DNA of 64,000 nt from Pomphorhynchus laevis (taxonomy: Eukaryota; Acanthocephala; Palaeacanthocephala; Echinorhynchida; Pomphorhynchidae), in assembly GCA_012934845.2 (NCBI GenBank), contig WNNJ02002827.1:148489-212488 (forward strand), read 5' to 3'. The translations under genes and the position numbers were made by a program. This document shows, in pieces, positions 1 to 10,016 of this stretch (position 1 is the first letter of the stretch; each line of letters starts with the position of its first letter). The notes below the pieces were generated by a model. The model was not told the origin of the DNA. It saw only the letters and a list, made by a program, of their open reading frames with translations, and ran no database searches.

Positions 1-600
1 CTTCGCTAAGCGATGAGCAACAATGTCCATTACAAACTTCATTCGCCCTTCAAACCTTGCATCCGACAGAGTATTTCTCTTAAATGCGATCGAGATGTCG
101 TCCGCATAAATGATGGCGTGGGTGTTCCTATCCAAAAGACCCTCCAGAACTCCCCTCGTCACTATCATATAAATGATAGGAGACAGAGGTGAGCCCTGGG
201 GAAGTCCTTTGTTGAGATGATAGTACTTACCCCCGTCATCATCCAAGTAGAAAGTTCTTGCTTTTAATATACCCAGGACACGATGCAAGAAATTACTCGG
301 TATACCATTACTGGTTAACGTTGTAACTATTGCATCATGCCCCAAATTGTCGAAGGCCGCCGACACATCCAGCGAATAGAGGACTGCAGGTCGTCTATCG
401 CTGGTAAGAAACCTCTGCATGGACCATACTGCCTTATCAGTTCCCCTTCCTCTACGAAACCCGTGAATGTGGTCTCCCAACATATCACGATCTTCGTAGA
501 ATCGGGAAAGGTTCCTCGCAAGAGCTCTCTCATACACCATAACAATATTATTAGATATTGTTATGGGTCTTGTGTCTTTAGCATTCGACACCCATCTTCC
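1..600 (-). pseudogene. LINE reverse transcriptase domain (partial)
   Basis: Translating the minus strand without requiring a start codon gives a typical LINE RT: HGFRRGRGTDKAVWSMQRFL, then LDVSAAFDNLGHDAIVTTL (motif A, catalytic D), GLPQGSPLSPIIYMI (motif B) and HAIIYADDISIAF (motif C with YADD). The frame stays open over this stretch and runs off the window, so the C terminus is not seen. It belongs to the same element as the upstream endonuclease. Confidence 0.85.
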
Positions 601-1308
601 CTTCGCAAGGAACACCACTTTTCCGACTACAATATCACCAAGATGCTAAAGGTACCCCTAGCATCTTGGCAGCAATATCCGTCCGAACCCTATCGACGAT
701 CAATTTGGTCGCAGCAGCACATGCCGAAGACCCGTTAGACGAAGTCTTTGGCACGACTGGCCACGCACTCAAAATGTCCTCGATAGTGATGTCATCTTGC
801 GAATTGTCGATGGTCGAAAACAAGAGTTCCATATGGATTTTCATCATTTTTCTCTTTGTCCATCCTTCAGCATTGGCTAGGTGTTTCATTTTCATGAAGT
901 ACATTCCCAAAACTCTTAGAAGATATCCACTTAGAAGCTGCTGCCCTCCAAGAACGGAAGGTGGTTCGCCTAATGGTTTGCCACCATTCCTTTGAAAAAT
1001 TCTTGTAAGACAGCAACTTTTTAGCGTCTACCCTCTGCTCCAACTCTTGAATATCATTCTTGAGCAGAGCCATTTGAGCGATTCTCTGAGACAAAGGATT
1101 CGCATCCGTTCGTAAACCCCAGAGAATACGTTTCAATTGAAGAGCTTTAGGAGTGTACTTGATGTTGGGCGGTCGTTTAGTAGTTAAAAATTTATTTGCA
1201 TTACTAAAAATTGCATTATTTAAAATTAATAGAGAATTTGATTCTTTTAATTTATTTGTAAAATTTGTCAAAAACGTCTCATCTAAAATATTCAAACAAT
1301 CGAAAAAA

Positions 1309-1506
1309 TTAAAATTATTATTTATTATAAAATTATTATTGCAAATACTAAAATTTATTATTTCATTAAAAGTATTTTTTTAAATAGTACAAAAAATATC
1401 TTTATTATTAAAATTATTATTTATTATAAAATTATTATTGCAAATACTAAAATTTATTATTTCATTAAAAGTATTTTTTAAAATAGTACAAAAAATATTT
1501 TTATTA
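1309..1506. repeat. 99-bp tandem duplication inside the LINE
   Basis: Two nearly identical 99-bp units, 1309-1407 and 1408-1506, with a handful of differences. The period is a multiple of three, so the minus-strand frame of the endonuclease-RT linker stays open across it and simply repeats 33 Asn/Ile-rich residues. Confidence 0.85.
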
Positions 1507-2240
1507 TTTAAATTTATCATTACTTCGCTTATTGATCTATTAAAAGCTTGTATACCGGCCCGTGTCGGTTGGAATCTTATCTTGAAAACGAGTTCCTCCT
1601 TCCACGACCAATATACAAGCTTGTGCCCATCATTAAAAGTATCTGGCAGCAAATTCTGCTGCCATTTAATTTTAAAATTTGTATTTTTGTTTTGCATAGC
1701 AAAATCTAACGTGGAGCAATATCCATTGCGACGACGGATGAATGTCCCTTCCGGGGGACATATGACCTCCCATGCTGGAGCGATCATGCTGCCCACCCGA
1801 GACCCACCGTCGTCGTTGAAATCTCCAATTAAAAATTGACCACCCAAATTGAAGATCTTCAACAGCATTGATCGAATCTCTCTCCTCCCCTTTTTCGAAC
1901 TCCAGTCCCCGGGCTTAATGTAACAATTTGCTACATAAACTGGGCGTCTAGAGATGAAAAACCGGAGGAGCTGGAATGAACCTACTTCGCTAGTGCCATG
2001 CGATAGTAAAGATGCGCAAAAACGCTTCTTTACCACCGACACTAGGAAGAGTTCCATCCTGAGACCTTCTGCTGACACAAATGTGTCGCAGTCGTCGATC
2101 TTGCTGCTAAAAATCTTCAATGATCGGGTGATCTTGCTTCATGCAAGAGAAGCACATCTGCCGGTATGAGACTGAAATACTGTATCAGGTTCTTAAGAAC
2201 CTATATTCCAGCTCATTAGGCAGATGTCTTCAAGCGAAGA
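1501..2240 (-). pseudogene. LINE ORF2 N-terminal APE-type endonuclease domain
   Basis: Endonuclease of the exonuclease-endonuclease-phosphatase fold that nicks target DNA before reverse transcription. Visible motifs: RRPVYVANCYIKPGD, FLIGDFNDDGG (catalytic GDFN), STLDFAM and NDGHKLVYW in place of the usual SDH. The N-terminal part around 2120-2240 reads through stop codons (LLHEARSPDH region), so the domain is degraded. It is followed on the same strand by the linker and RT. Confidence 0.75.
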
Positions 2241-2580
2241 ATACTCAATTCTTCGTTTTTTTTCTTGCATTCAAAGCTTTGTGCCATGAACTGCCCCTCC
2301 GACTCGACGCCACCTGAAGTGATTCAGGTAACGTCAGCATCTTTATAGCAGTCCCTGGCGCTTTGATCGAAAGACGCTCAGAATCAGTCGATACTACGGA
2401 ACAATATTTTATAGTATTGTCCTCATTTTGAGAGCCTTGTATTTGCGACAAATCGTTGAAACGATTGAAAGTAGTCACCGAAATCGATGACTTGTCTTTT
2501 TTCTGTTTCAACGGATTTGTATTTGCGTAATGTTGCTGCGTTCAACTCCGATTTAAATTTCTTCAAATTGGATTCGTGGA

Positions 2581-3264
2581 CTACAGCATCTTTTTTAATT
2601 TTGCATTTTCCTGCCTTAAGGCAGCCATTTCTTTTTCAAGAGTAAGTACTCTCTCGATCAACATCGCTGCTTGTCCAGCGTGTTGATCCAGAGAGTGACT
2701 TTTGGCTGCCCTAAGGTAGGACTGAGCTTCCTCACAAGCCTTCTTGTTCTCACCGTTTACCCAGGCCAAGTAAGACTTGAACTCTGGACAAACGTGTGAG
2801 TACGCCTTGTGAGGTTGCCTACAGTTTGCACATGTCGGCCTATTTTTATTTCCACATGCTTGTGTTTCGTGTTCTTCTCCGCAGTGGACGCAACGCGGTG
2901 ACACTTCTCGACACATGTTCGAAAAATGTTCCCAGCGTTGACATCTGTAACACCGCGGATACCGAAAAGCAGCATCGTCTTCGTCGAATATCTTTACATA
3001 TATTCGATGTCCGCAGATGCTGCCTTCACGTTCTTTTATTTTTAAACTACATACAGTTCCTTTCAATAAAAAGGAACTATATGATTGATTAAAAGATTTG
3101 CATGCTTTTAGAATTCTTACATCATATTGATGTAAGAATTCTTCCACATATTCTTTCTCCGCAAATGACGGCACATCCCTAAGAACGGCCGTCACTTGTG
3201 GAGAAATGTCGTTAATTTCTATACCCTCTTCTCCAACTAAAGCCGCTTTGAATTTATCTTTCAA
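2581..3264 (-). CDS. LINE ORF1, Gag-like protein with three zinc knuckles
   Basis: A 227-residue open frame. Three Cys/His knuckles are visible: C105-C108-H113-C118, C125-C128-H132-C137 and C145-C148-H152-C159. The last 27 residues form a heptad-like coiled coil rich in L, E and K, a likely oligomerisation segment. By family knowledge this protein coats the element RNA and carries it to the target. It lies directly upstream of the endonuclease/RT region of the same element. The ATG at 3264 is the first in frame; the true start could be further upstream in degraded 5' sequence. It may be cut short at its end, since another open frame (2245-2511) of unclear identity lies between it and the endonuclease. 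Confidence 0.8.
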   Translation of the reverse strand: MKDKFKAALVGEEGIEINDISPQVTAVLRDVPSFAEKEYVEEFLHQYDVRILKACKSFNQSYSSFLLKGTVCSLKIKEREGSICGHRIYVKIFDEDDAAFRYPRCYRCQRWEHFSNMCREVSPRCVHCGEEHETQACGNKNRPTCANCRQPHKAYSHVCPEFKSYLAWVNGENKKACEEAQSYLRAAKSHSLDQHAGQAAMLIERVLTLEKEMAALRQENAKLKKML

Positions 3265-3300
3265 AGCTAAGCTTTTGAAAGAGATTTGGTAAAAATTATC

Positions 3301-3659
3301 TTTTTATAGAAAACCGTTCGAAGATTTCTCCTCGAACAGTTTTTCTTATTTCCATCTCTCTTATTTTTTTGTTTAGATTATGGTTTTCTTTACATGTTAC
3401 TTTAAGTGCAAAAAAGTCTTGCTATTTAGGCAAGAGCCTCTTTTGCACTGAAGATTCTTTTTCTATATTTTTTAAATTTTGCTCCAGCTGGAAAGAAGAT
3501 TTTCTCTTTCCAACTGGCTTATGACAACTAATTCCTTCCAACTGTACTTATGTACTTATGTTAGATGTATATATATGAATAAATAAATAAAAACAAAAAG
3601 CAAATGCAACAAACAAAAATAAAAAATAAATAAACTAAACTAAACTATATCAACAGCTA
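3301..3659. other. AT-rich stretch without a gene
   Basis: Probably the 5' UTR of the minus-strand LINE followed by simple A/T-rich sequence with short runs such as aataaataaataaa. I see no coding frame, RNA gene or clear repeat family here. Confidence 0.5.
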
Positions 3660-3745
3660 CAGGTGTTCAGTATCCTTGATGTTTCGTTTCTAATAATGCA
3701 CATTTTAACACACGATGAATGTGAGCTTTTAGGATGCATATATAT
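3660..3745 (-). repeat. 86-bp duplicate of Penelope-like RT sequence
   Basis: Matches 5271-5356 base for base as far as I can compare. Minus-strand translation gives part of the Penelope-like RT (YMHPKSSHSSCVKMCIIRNE region). It abuts the first 33-bp array, while the parent RT fragment abuts the second array, so the two arrays and two RT pieces form a mirrored, duplicated unit. Confidence 0.85.
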
Positions 3746-3767
3746 AAACTACATAAAGCTTGAAAAC

Positions 3768-4031
3768 TTGAACACCAATATAGCTCTTGATTCCGAAAAC
3801 TTGAACACCAATATAGCTCTTGATTCCGAAAACTTGAACACCAATATAGCTCTTGATTCCGAAAACTTGAACACCAATATAGCTCTTGATTCCGAAAACT
3901 TGAACACCAATATAGCTCTTGATTTTGAAAACTTGAACACCAATATAGCTCTTGATTCCGAAAACTTGAACACCAATATAGCTCTTGATTCCGAAAACTT
4001 GAACACCAATATAGCTCTTGATTTCGAAAAC
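3768..4031. repeat. 33-bp minisatellite array 1, 8 units
   Basis: Eight head-to-tail copies of a 33-bp unit containing aacaccaatatagctcttga, with small variants at the gattccg/gattttg/gatttcg position. Because 33 is a multiple of three, several frames stay open on both strands (plus: NLNTNIALDSE repeated; minus: IKSYIGVQVFG repeated). I find no start context, conserved domain or bounding exon that would make these frames genes. Confidence 0.9.
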
Positions 4032-4039
4032 TCGACACT

Positions 4040-4600
4040 GAAACTGTGACATTTTTATCATAATGCGTTTTATATACAAATAACTGAACACGGAAGAAAC
4101 CAACACAAACTATATTATCTTACTAACGATTTTACAGAATGCTTATCAGTGTGGCCAATTTCTAACTATTCAATTTCTTATTATTTTTTGAAAGCTAAAT
4201 TTTTTAAACATAGAATCAAACACTGTTTAGATTAAAGTCAAATAAAATCAACAAGGTTGATCCAAGAATTTTTAATCATTGTGACTGAGTTAGCCTGTAT
4301 TCGGTATGATTATGAAATTTTGCATTGTTGATCTGATCAATTATTTTCAGCCTTGTTGTGCATACACATACAGATGCACTTAATGCTAAAATAAAAATGA
4401 TTTTTGCTCGTAATTTTTGTATACAATAATTGTAGGCAACATTTTTCCTTTCGGCATTTCTGATAGAAATTCATTTTAATATTCTACAGGCTTTCGCTCC
4501 AATTTCACCCGACATTGAAAACATTATTACAAATAAAGAAGCACGTTCTAATTCTGTGATTCATTTTTTTAGAAACATTTAAAACCATGTGTAGTGTACA
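4040..4600. other. Non-coding spacer between the two minisatellite arrays
   Basis: AT-rich, no recognisable gene or element. It contains pyrimidine tracts ending in ag near the second array, but I cannot support an exon. Confidence 0.4.
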
Positions 4601-4606
4601 AGTAAT

Positions 4607-5002
4607 TTGAACACCAATATAGCTCTTGATTCCGAAAACTTGAACACCAATATAGCTCTTGATTCCGAAAACTTGAACACCAATATAGCTCTTGATTTTG
4701 AAAACTTGAACACCAATATAGCTCTTGATTCCGAAAACTTGAACACCAATATAGCTCTTGATTCCGAAAACTTGAACACCAATATAGCTCTTGATTCCGA
4801 AAACTTGAACACCAATATAGCTCTTGATTCCGAAAACTTGAACACCAATATAGCTCTTGATTTCGAAAACTTGAACACCAATATATCTCTTGATTCCGAA
4901 AACTTGAACACCAATATAGCTCTTGATTTCGAAAACTTGAACACTAATATAGCTCTTGATTCCGAAAACTTGAACACCCATATAGCTCTTGATTCCGAAA
5001 AC
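4607..5002. repeat. 33-bp minisatellite array 2, 12 units
   Basis: Twelve copies of the same 33-bp unit as array 1, 0.6 kb away and in the same orientation. Units differ by one or two bases (including one ctcttgattcc unit starting atatatc). It runs straight into the 3' end of the Penelope-like RT fragment at 5004. Confidence 0.9.
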
Positions 5003-5003
5003 T

Positions 5004-5794
5004 TGAGTGAAAAAATTGCTCAATTAAACGATAACACTGCTGCAGATTTTTGAAACTACAGAGTTTATATCCATTGACAGATTCTTAAGTACGCGGTGGT
5101 ATGGAAAGATAAATGTATGTTGTTTTTGACGTTCAGATTTTCCACTTTGTTTTAAATATGAAATTAATGATTTATCAATGCACTTACTAACCTCACGATG
5201 TGTATATCCTCTATGAATCAAATCATTTTTTATTTTAGTTAACCATTTCAGTTTTGTTTCATTTGTGCTACAGGTGTTCAGTATCCTTGATGTTTCGTTT
5301 CTAATAATGCACATTTTAACACACGATGAATGTGAGCTTTTAGGATGCATATATATCTTGCGATATAATTCAGTTTGAATATCGTCATTTTGATCGCGAT
5401 AGATAGACACATCCAAAAAACATGTGGATGTTGATTTTTCGAAGGTATAATGTAACGGCCCGAAATTATCTAGTTTCGTCAAAAATTCTTTGAAATTCTC
5501 TTCTCCGCATTTCCAAATCATAAATATGTCGTCGATGTATCCGTACCGTTTGAATGGTCTGTTCTTGCACTGACTAAAAAATTCTCGTTCGTAGTGATGC
5601 AAATACAAAATTGCGTAGATGGGGCTACCGGCGTACCAATGGCTGTACCTATATTCTGTTTAAATGTTTGCCAATCAAATTCGAAAACATTGCTGGTCAG
5701 TATCAGTCTTAAGCCTTCACTGATGAACGATATCAGATTCTTCGACCAACCAATTTCATCGAGGATAGCGATAATCCTTCTAATGCCATATTAG
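5004..5794 (-). mobile_element. Penelope-like element RT fragment (canonical type)
   Basis: Minus-strand translation shows the hallmark motifs of Penelope-like RTs: FEFDWQTFKQNIGTAIGTPVAP near 5640-5700, then YGYIDDIFMIW (YIDD, motif C), CFLDVSIYRDQ, and a thumb region ending HRGYTHREVSKCIDKSL. The downstream part (5024-5608) is one 194-codon open frame; the part with GTAIGTPVAP lies in another frame, so there is a frameshift. No GIY-YIG endonuclease follows, the upstream RT motifs are absent and the fragment is truncated at both ends. It differs clearly in sequence from the Naiad-type elements elsewhere in the window. Confidence 0.85.
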
Positions 5795-5989
5795 ATAAAT
5801 ATTAGATAAAATATATCTATTTTAAATATATTTGTAAAATATATATTGTAAATATATATATATCATCAATATATATTGATGTAATATATGATGCAATATA
5901 TGATGCAATATATGATGTAATATATTTGTGATATATATTTTATAACTAATATATTAGATATATACATATATCAGATATATATTAGATAT
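5795..5989. repeat. AT-rich simple sequence
   Basis: About 195 bp made almost only of A and T, with repeated atatat and gatgcaatatat-type words (for instance a 13-bp near-repeat around 5878-5925). It separates two Penelope-like fragments, in line with the known insertion bias of such elements for simple repeats. Confidence 0.75.
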
Positions 5990-6608
5990 TATTTTATCAA
6001 ATATATTAGATAAAATTAGAGAGAATATGAAAATAACAAACAATTATTAAAGGAAAGATAAAATTAATAAAGATATGTATACCGAACTTACTAAATTAAA
6101 GGATAACTTTATAAAAACAACTTTTGATAAAGCTAGTAATAACTTTGTCTACATATGCAAAAAACTTCATGATATAATGATGAAAAAAGTTAATTATAAT
6201 GATTTAAATATAAACACAACAGATGAATGTAGTGATTTAAATTTAGAAACAATTATTACAAGTCACTGTTCTATAATAAATAAAAAGGGTATAAAGGTTG
6301 AATCAGATAATAAAACTATACCTATATTATATTGGAATCCAAAATTACATAAAAATCCAATAAAACCTAGGTTCATATGTAGTGCGTTTAAATGTACATT
6401 AAAACCACTTTCTGTCTATATGAATAAAATACTTAAAGTAATTAAAGCACACTTTAAAAAATATTGCAAGGTAATCGAAATTAATACTGGTATAAAACAC
6501 TATTTCAGTATTAATTCTACAAAAGAATTTTTAGAACAGACAAAAGGAATAAATTTTCAGAATATAAATACATCAAATCAGCTAACTGAGTCTACGTATT
6601 TTATATAA
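5990..6608 (+). mobile_element. Naiad-type Penelope-like element, RT N-terminal fragment
   Basis: The open frame 6075-6608 (177 codons) begins with YTELTKLKDNFIKTTFDKASN and continues through SHCSIINKKGIK, PILYWNPKLHKNPIKPRFIC (RT motif 1 region) and HYFSINSTKEFLEQTKG. Its first part matches the minus-strand element at 53147-53455, and the non-coding start matches the linker end there, including the same TAA just upstream. It preserves about 85 residues that the 53-kb copy lacks. The last residues (NQLTESTYFI) are read from the element's terminal motif (atcaaatcagctaactgagt at 6572), so the RT is cut there. Confidence 0.85.
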
Positions 6609-6609
6609 T

Positions 6610-7129
6610 TATAAAATAAACAAAACATAATAATGCTAAATCAAAATTTAATAATTAAATAATAAATTAAATATCATCTTACAAGTCAACTAAATTACAA
6701 ATTTACAGTTTTTTTTATTAATTTGTGTTTTATAAATTCTAACTGATCGTAAATATAAAAATCAAGAGTCTTCAATACGTTCTACAGCCATTTTTGCGTC
6801 CCCCGTAGATGCAACAAGCGCTTCAAGATTAGTATCACGGCTATGGAATCCCGCTGTTTGCATTTGTACAAGTTCGGATGCATAAAGTTGTTCTTGAGTT
6901 TGGTTTGGTGGTTGATTTGTCACCTGATGTTGCTGGGAATGAAGACGATATAATGGTTGAAACAACGAAACAGTATAATCTTGATTTGAATTTTGTAAAT
7001 TTTAAGATGCTGTTGTTGCATAAGCTGTTTGTCTATTGTTTGGTGATCGAATACAATCTGTTTTGTTTATAAAATAAACAAAACATAATGATGCTAAATC
7101 AAAATTTAATAATTAAATAATAAAATTAA
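6610..7129. repeat. 61-bp direct repeats (Naiad UTR) flanking a ubiquilin fragment
   Basis: Bases 6610-6670 and 7068-7129 are near-identical copies (about two differences) of the sequence also found at 51850-51910 in the Naiad 3' UTR. They enclose 397 bp (6671-7067) that is not Naiad but carries the 3' end of a ubiquilin gene. Confidence 0.85.
6671..7067 (-). pseudogene. Ubiquilin 3'-end fragment with UBA domain
   Basis: Minus-strand translation of 6762-6965 ends with ELVQMQTAGFHSRDTNLEAL and then VASTGDAKMAVERIEDS, a ubiquilin-type C-terminal UBA domain (binds ubiquitin on proteasome-bound clients). A natural TGA follows, then about 90 bp of AT-rich 3' UTR. Upstream, KQLMQQQHLK and similar Q-rich text lies in a second frame, so there is at least one frameshift, and a TAA is in frame upstream. 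The fragment starts abruptly and has no poly(A). It is enclosed by duplicated Naiad sequence, which suggests capture by or insertion into that element. Confidence 0.85.
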
Positions 7130-7970
7130 TAATTGTTTTTAGATTTTCTATAATTTAAATCAAGTTAAAAAATAAAAATAAAAATAAAAAATAAAATTTA
7201 AAATAAACGTCATTTTTATGAATTGACTAATAAATAACAGACGTTGTATCAGAATAAGAATTAGAGGTCATCAGGAGGAACTGCTATGCTATCAGGTTTC
7301 GGCCCCTAACTCCTCTACCCAACATAGCAGCGGGGCCAAATACATGCTAATGATGTATTTCCTCTGATAAAACTATCTAGTATCTTATTCTAATGCAAAG
7401 TATATTATTTATTATCCATCCATAAAAATTTGCCACTTAAGAGTTTAAATTTATTCTTTATATTATTGTGTTGATTTATATATTTTACTATTTTCTGCTT
7501 GATGTTATTTTTATAGTAACCTAGTTTAAAATATGTATCTATTAAATTATTTAAATGATTTTGAAGAAAGCCAATATCATTACATATTGTTGCAATTCTT
7601 AAAATTTTATTATTTAATGTATTGTATTTAATATTATATGGATGGATGTATATATATTATTATATAATAATATATATAAATTATATAATATATATAATAT
7701 TATTATTAAATAATATATATATTATTTGTATGTATGAATGCTAATGCAAAAATATGTTTCTTGTATATTCAATATAACAATTAAAACAATTATTAATCAT
7801 TATATTTAAATTATTTATTAAACATTTTCGCATGCGCATTCATGGATAACTTATAATATTAATAATATTATTTTTAATAATATTAAAAATACGTTCCTTG
7901 TAAATTTAAATATGCCATATTTACGATATAAATTAAAGGTAGTTCTTTAACGTTAAATCTTCTATCTTTT
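7068..7970 (-). mobile_element. Naiad-type 3' end: RT thumb and structured 3' UTR
   Basis: Same sequence family as 51833-52640 and 57731-58640. On the minus strand, about 7440-7640 encodes the RT thumb (FLQNHLNNLIDTYFKLGYYK), followed by a 3' UTR containing the GGCCCC...GGGGCC pseudoknot-like block at about 7262-7345. About 7740-7960 matches the RT region at 52560-52630. An AT-only stretch at 7620-7735 interrupts it. Orientation is opposite to the RT fragment at 5990-6608, so the two together form an inverted arrangement typical of Penelope-like insertions. Confidence 0.8.
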
Positions 7971-8201
7971 GAAATATTTTTAAACAAAATATATTTTAAA
8001 TACGATCGATGAAACTAGCAGTACAAATATTCCATTTTTGACGAAAAGACTAATTATTTTGTAAACATTTAGTGTCTGAAAATTCTCCAAGCGTTGAAAA
8101 TAAATTTCCACAAATTCCCTATTTGCTGTGGAGTACATATGTTTTTTCGAATTGCTACAAAAGATGCGGCAGTGAAAAATTGATTATTTACTAAATTATT
8201 T

Positions 8202-8274
8202 TGGAGATGCTGGGTATCGATCCCAGTACCTCCCGCATGCTAAGCGGGCGCTCTACCATCTGAGCTACATCCCC
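8202..8274 (-). tRNA. tRNA-Ala (anticodon AGC)
   Basis: The minus strand folds as a complete 73-nt cloverleaf without intron: acceptor GGGGATG/CATCTCC (one G-U pair), D stem GCTC/GAGC, anticodon stem CCCGC/GCGGG around loop TTAGCAT (anticodon AGC at 8239-8241), T stem CTGGG/CCCAG and discriminator A. The internal promoter boxes are good: A box TAGCTCAGATGG, B box GATCGATAC. It carries alanine in translation. No neighbouring tRNAs; it sits alone between transposon remnants. Confidence 0.97.
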
Positions 8275-8397
8275 ATGTCAATGAAGATTATAGTTTAAAA
8301 TAATGTCAATACAAATAAAAGATTATAACAGCAAAGCTCAAGACAAACGTCTCGATAAAGAGTTATAAAATGATCAAAAAGCTCTGACTAAAAGGCG

Positions 8398-8760
8398 AAA
8401 ATCAACACAAGATAGTTCTTCAATCCTTAAATATGCGTAGCCTCGGCAATAGCAGCTGGCATATTGTTCCATTGCTTGACAATTCGATTTCTTATGTTAC
8501 TTCGTTTACGTATCGATCCCAATTTGTGTCAGTTTTAGCTTGTGTCCTCGTAAATTGTCATTAGGATAAAGTTAGATAGATGGTGTAAAACGTACTTAAG
8601 ATAGTGTCATGTCATACACACTAGCATGGAATCTGCCTTAATTAAGGGCGTCTCAACATCAAATACGCATATAACGTATAGTCTCTATGGATATGGTATT
8701 TCTCGAATAGAAGAAACAAGGCGACTGACTCTACGGAGAATGCCCTCAATTTGACGCAAA
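8398..8760 (-). pseudogene. LINE ORF2 C-terminal tail, degraded
   Basis: Minus-strand translation with interruptions gives LRQIEGILRRVSRLVSSIRE, IPYPYRLYVICVF, IRKRSNIRNRIVKQWNNMPA and AIAEATHI. This is the post-RT region of CR1/Jockey-type LINEs, where a rRATkl block is followed by a ...RVVxxWNxLP... ending. Several stops lie within it. No RT core is attached, so it is a short remnant. Confidence 0.6.
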
Positions 8761-8880
8761 TCATCCTTTCATTGAGGAAAGACTGCAGATGAAGCATTTG
8801 AATTTTTTTAGAGAATACGACAACTTTTTAGAGAATACATCAACTGCCCTAAGATAGGTATTTATTATGAAAATAGTAAG

Positions 8881-8995
8881 ATCATACACCTCCTCCGTTG
8901 ACACCTTCTCGACACCTGATTCACAGTCTTGTTTTGTTGTAGTCATGTAAGCGTACGCTGGCACGCATTTGCCACGTTAAAATAAATCCTTTTTA
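8881..8995 (+). mobile_element. LINE family A 3' end (plus strand)
   Basis: Reads HTSSVDTFSTPDSQSCFVVVM then stop, and continues into a tail with a TGGC/GCCA stem at 8959-8974. The same 3' end occurs at 34860-34915 (plus) and, reversed, at 35585-35690. It abuts the C terminus of the opposite-strand A1 copy at 8996. Confidence 0.7.
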
Positions 8996-10016
8996 AATGA
9001 ATTACGGGAACGCAGAGCACAATACGAGAATTGTCGAGAAAAGGAAGGTTGAGAAATAAAGGGGTATGAGAAGTTATAAGGTGAAAAGCAATGATAAGAA
9101 GACGAATTTGAATACGACAATAAATGGTATGCCAATCAAGAGAAACAAGATAGTTGGGTGTATGATCAAAACTACGAAGACGGAGGAGAACTCGGACGGC
9201 AGCGTTGATGATGCGTTGTAAAGGAAGAAGAGTGGATTTAGGTGAGTTGGAAAATAGACTAAGACAGTAATCAAGTCTTGAGAAAAGAAGAGAAGATATG
9301 AGAGTCATACAAGAATGGAAATCGATCAATCTACGAACTTGACGGAGATTGCGGAGTATCAAGGTAGATGAGCGTACTTTATCACTAACGAAAGGTTTAA
9401 GTGAAAGTCGGTTGTCGAAATGAAAGCCTAGGAAAACGAGATTATCAACGATAGGAAGAATTGTAGAATTTAATGATACGGAAGGAAGTTCTATGCCGAA
9501 GCTTCGAGGTAGGATCCACATAATTTTAGATTTATCAGGATTCAGAGAAAGGCGAAGGGAAGAAAGATAATTGGAAATTGAGACAAGACAGTCGGAAGCA
9601 GAAACACTAAGATCATGAATACGATAAGCAGGTGCGTGAGCATAGATGAGAATGTCATCAGCATATTGCATAACATGGAAGTTTAATTTAGGAGAAATCG
9701 AAGACAAGTCACCGAGAAGAGAGAAAAACATAGGTCCTAATACGGAGACTTGTGGAACACTGGTCGGGATGGATGAAGGATGGGAGAGAGAAGAGTTAGA
9801 ATAGACGCGAAATGTACGGTTTGATAGATATGAAGAAAACCATGATACAGTGGGTTAAGAGAAGCCATAATACTGACGAAGGCGATGTAGAAGAATCGAG
9901 TGATCGACGATGTCAAAAGCAGACGATAGATCAAGAGAAACTATGACACTACATAATTTATGATCGCGCGAGATGAGTAAGTCATTATAAACTTTAAGAC
10001 AGGCGATATGCTCATT
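8996..10016 (-). mobile_element. LINE family A1, RT fragment (5' truncated)
   Basis: Minus-strand open frame 8943-9731 carries MQYADDILIYAHAPAYRIHD (YADD catalytic motif), LSLNPDKSKIMWILPR, FLGFHFDNRLSLKPFV and the post-RT region SRLDYCLSLFSNSPKSTLLP. Further upstream RT sequence is in other frames up to about 10016 (YNDLLISRDHKL region). The same RT appears in the plus-strand copy at 30326-31140. The last residues of the frame are read from an adjoining LINE 3' end on the other strand. Frameshifts and 5' truncation make it inactive. Confidence 0.85.

Larger units (their letters stand above)
1..3300 (-). mobile_element. LINE, I/Jockey-type, truncated by left window edge
   Basis: A non-LTR retrotransposon read on the minus strand in the order ORF1 with zinc knuckles (2581-3264), endonuclease (about 1500-2240), linker (about 635-1295) and reverse transcriptase (1-600). 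The RT shows FRRGRGTDKA, LDVSAAFDNLGHDA, GLPQGSPLSP and YADD, and continues past base 1. An ORF1 with CCHC knuckles followed by an APE-type endonuclease and RT is the standard plan of the I/Jockey group. The reading frame changes between the domains and there is an internal tandem duplication, so this copy is probably dead. Exact clade is uncertain without a tree. Confidence 0.85.

Noticed and set aside
3667-4106. Minus-strand repeat proteins (IKSYIGVQVFG repeats) as genes
   Set aside because: All frames are by-products of a stop-free 33-bp minisatellite; no domain, start context or non-repeat exon supports them.
3768-5002. CRISPR-like array
   Set aside because: The units are directly adjacent 33-bp copies without unique spacers and lie in a eukaryotic repeat region; it is a minisatellite.
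7262-7360. Hammerhead ribozyme in the Naiad 3' UTR (CTGATGA and GAAA both present)
   Set aside because: The words are in the wrong order and the helices that form are GGCCCC/GGGGCC and CTGCTATG/CATAGCAG, which do not make a three-way hammerhead junction.
8943-9000. Last residues of the A1 frame (IYFNVANACQRTLT) as a natural LINE C terminus
   Set aside because: The same DNA on the plus strand is the 3' end of a family A LINE (stem-loop and stop), also seen at 34.9 and 35.6 kb. The minus-strand residues are antisense read-through.
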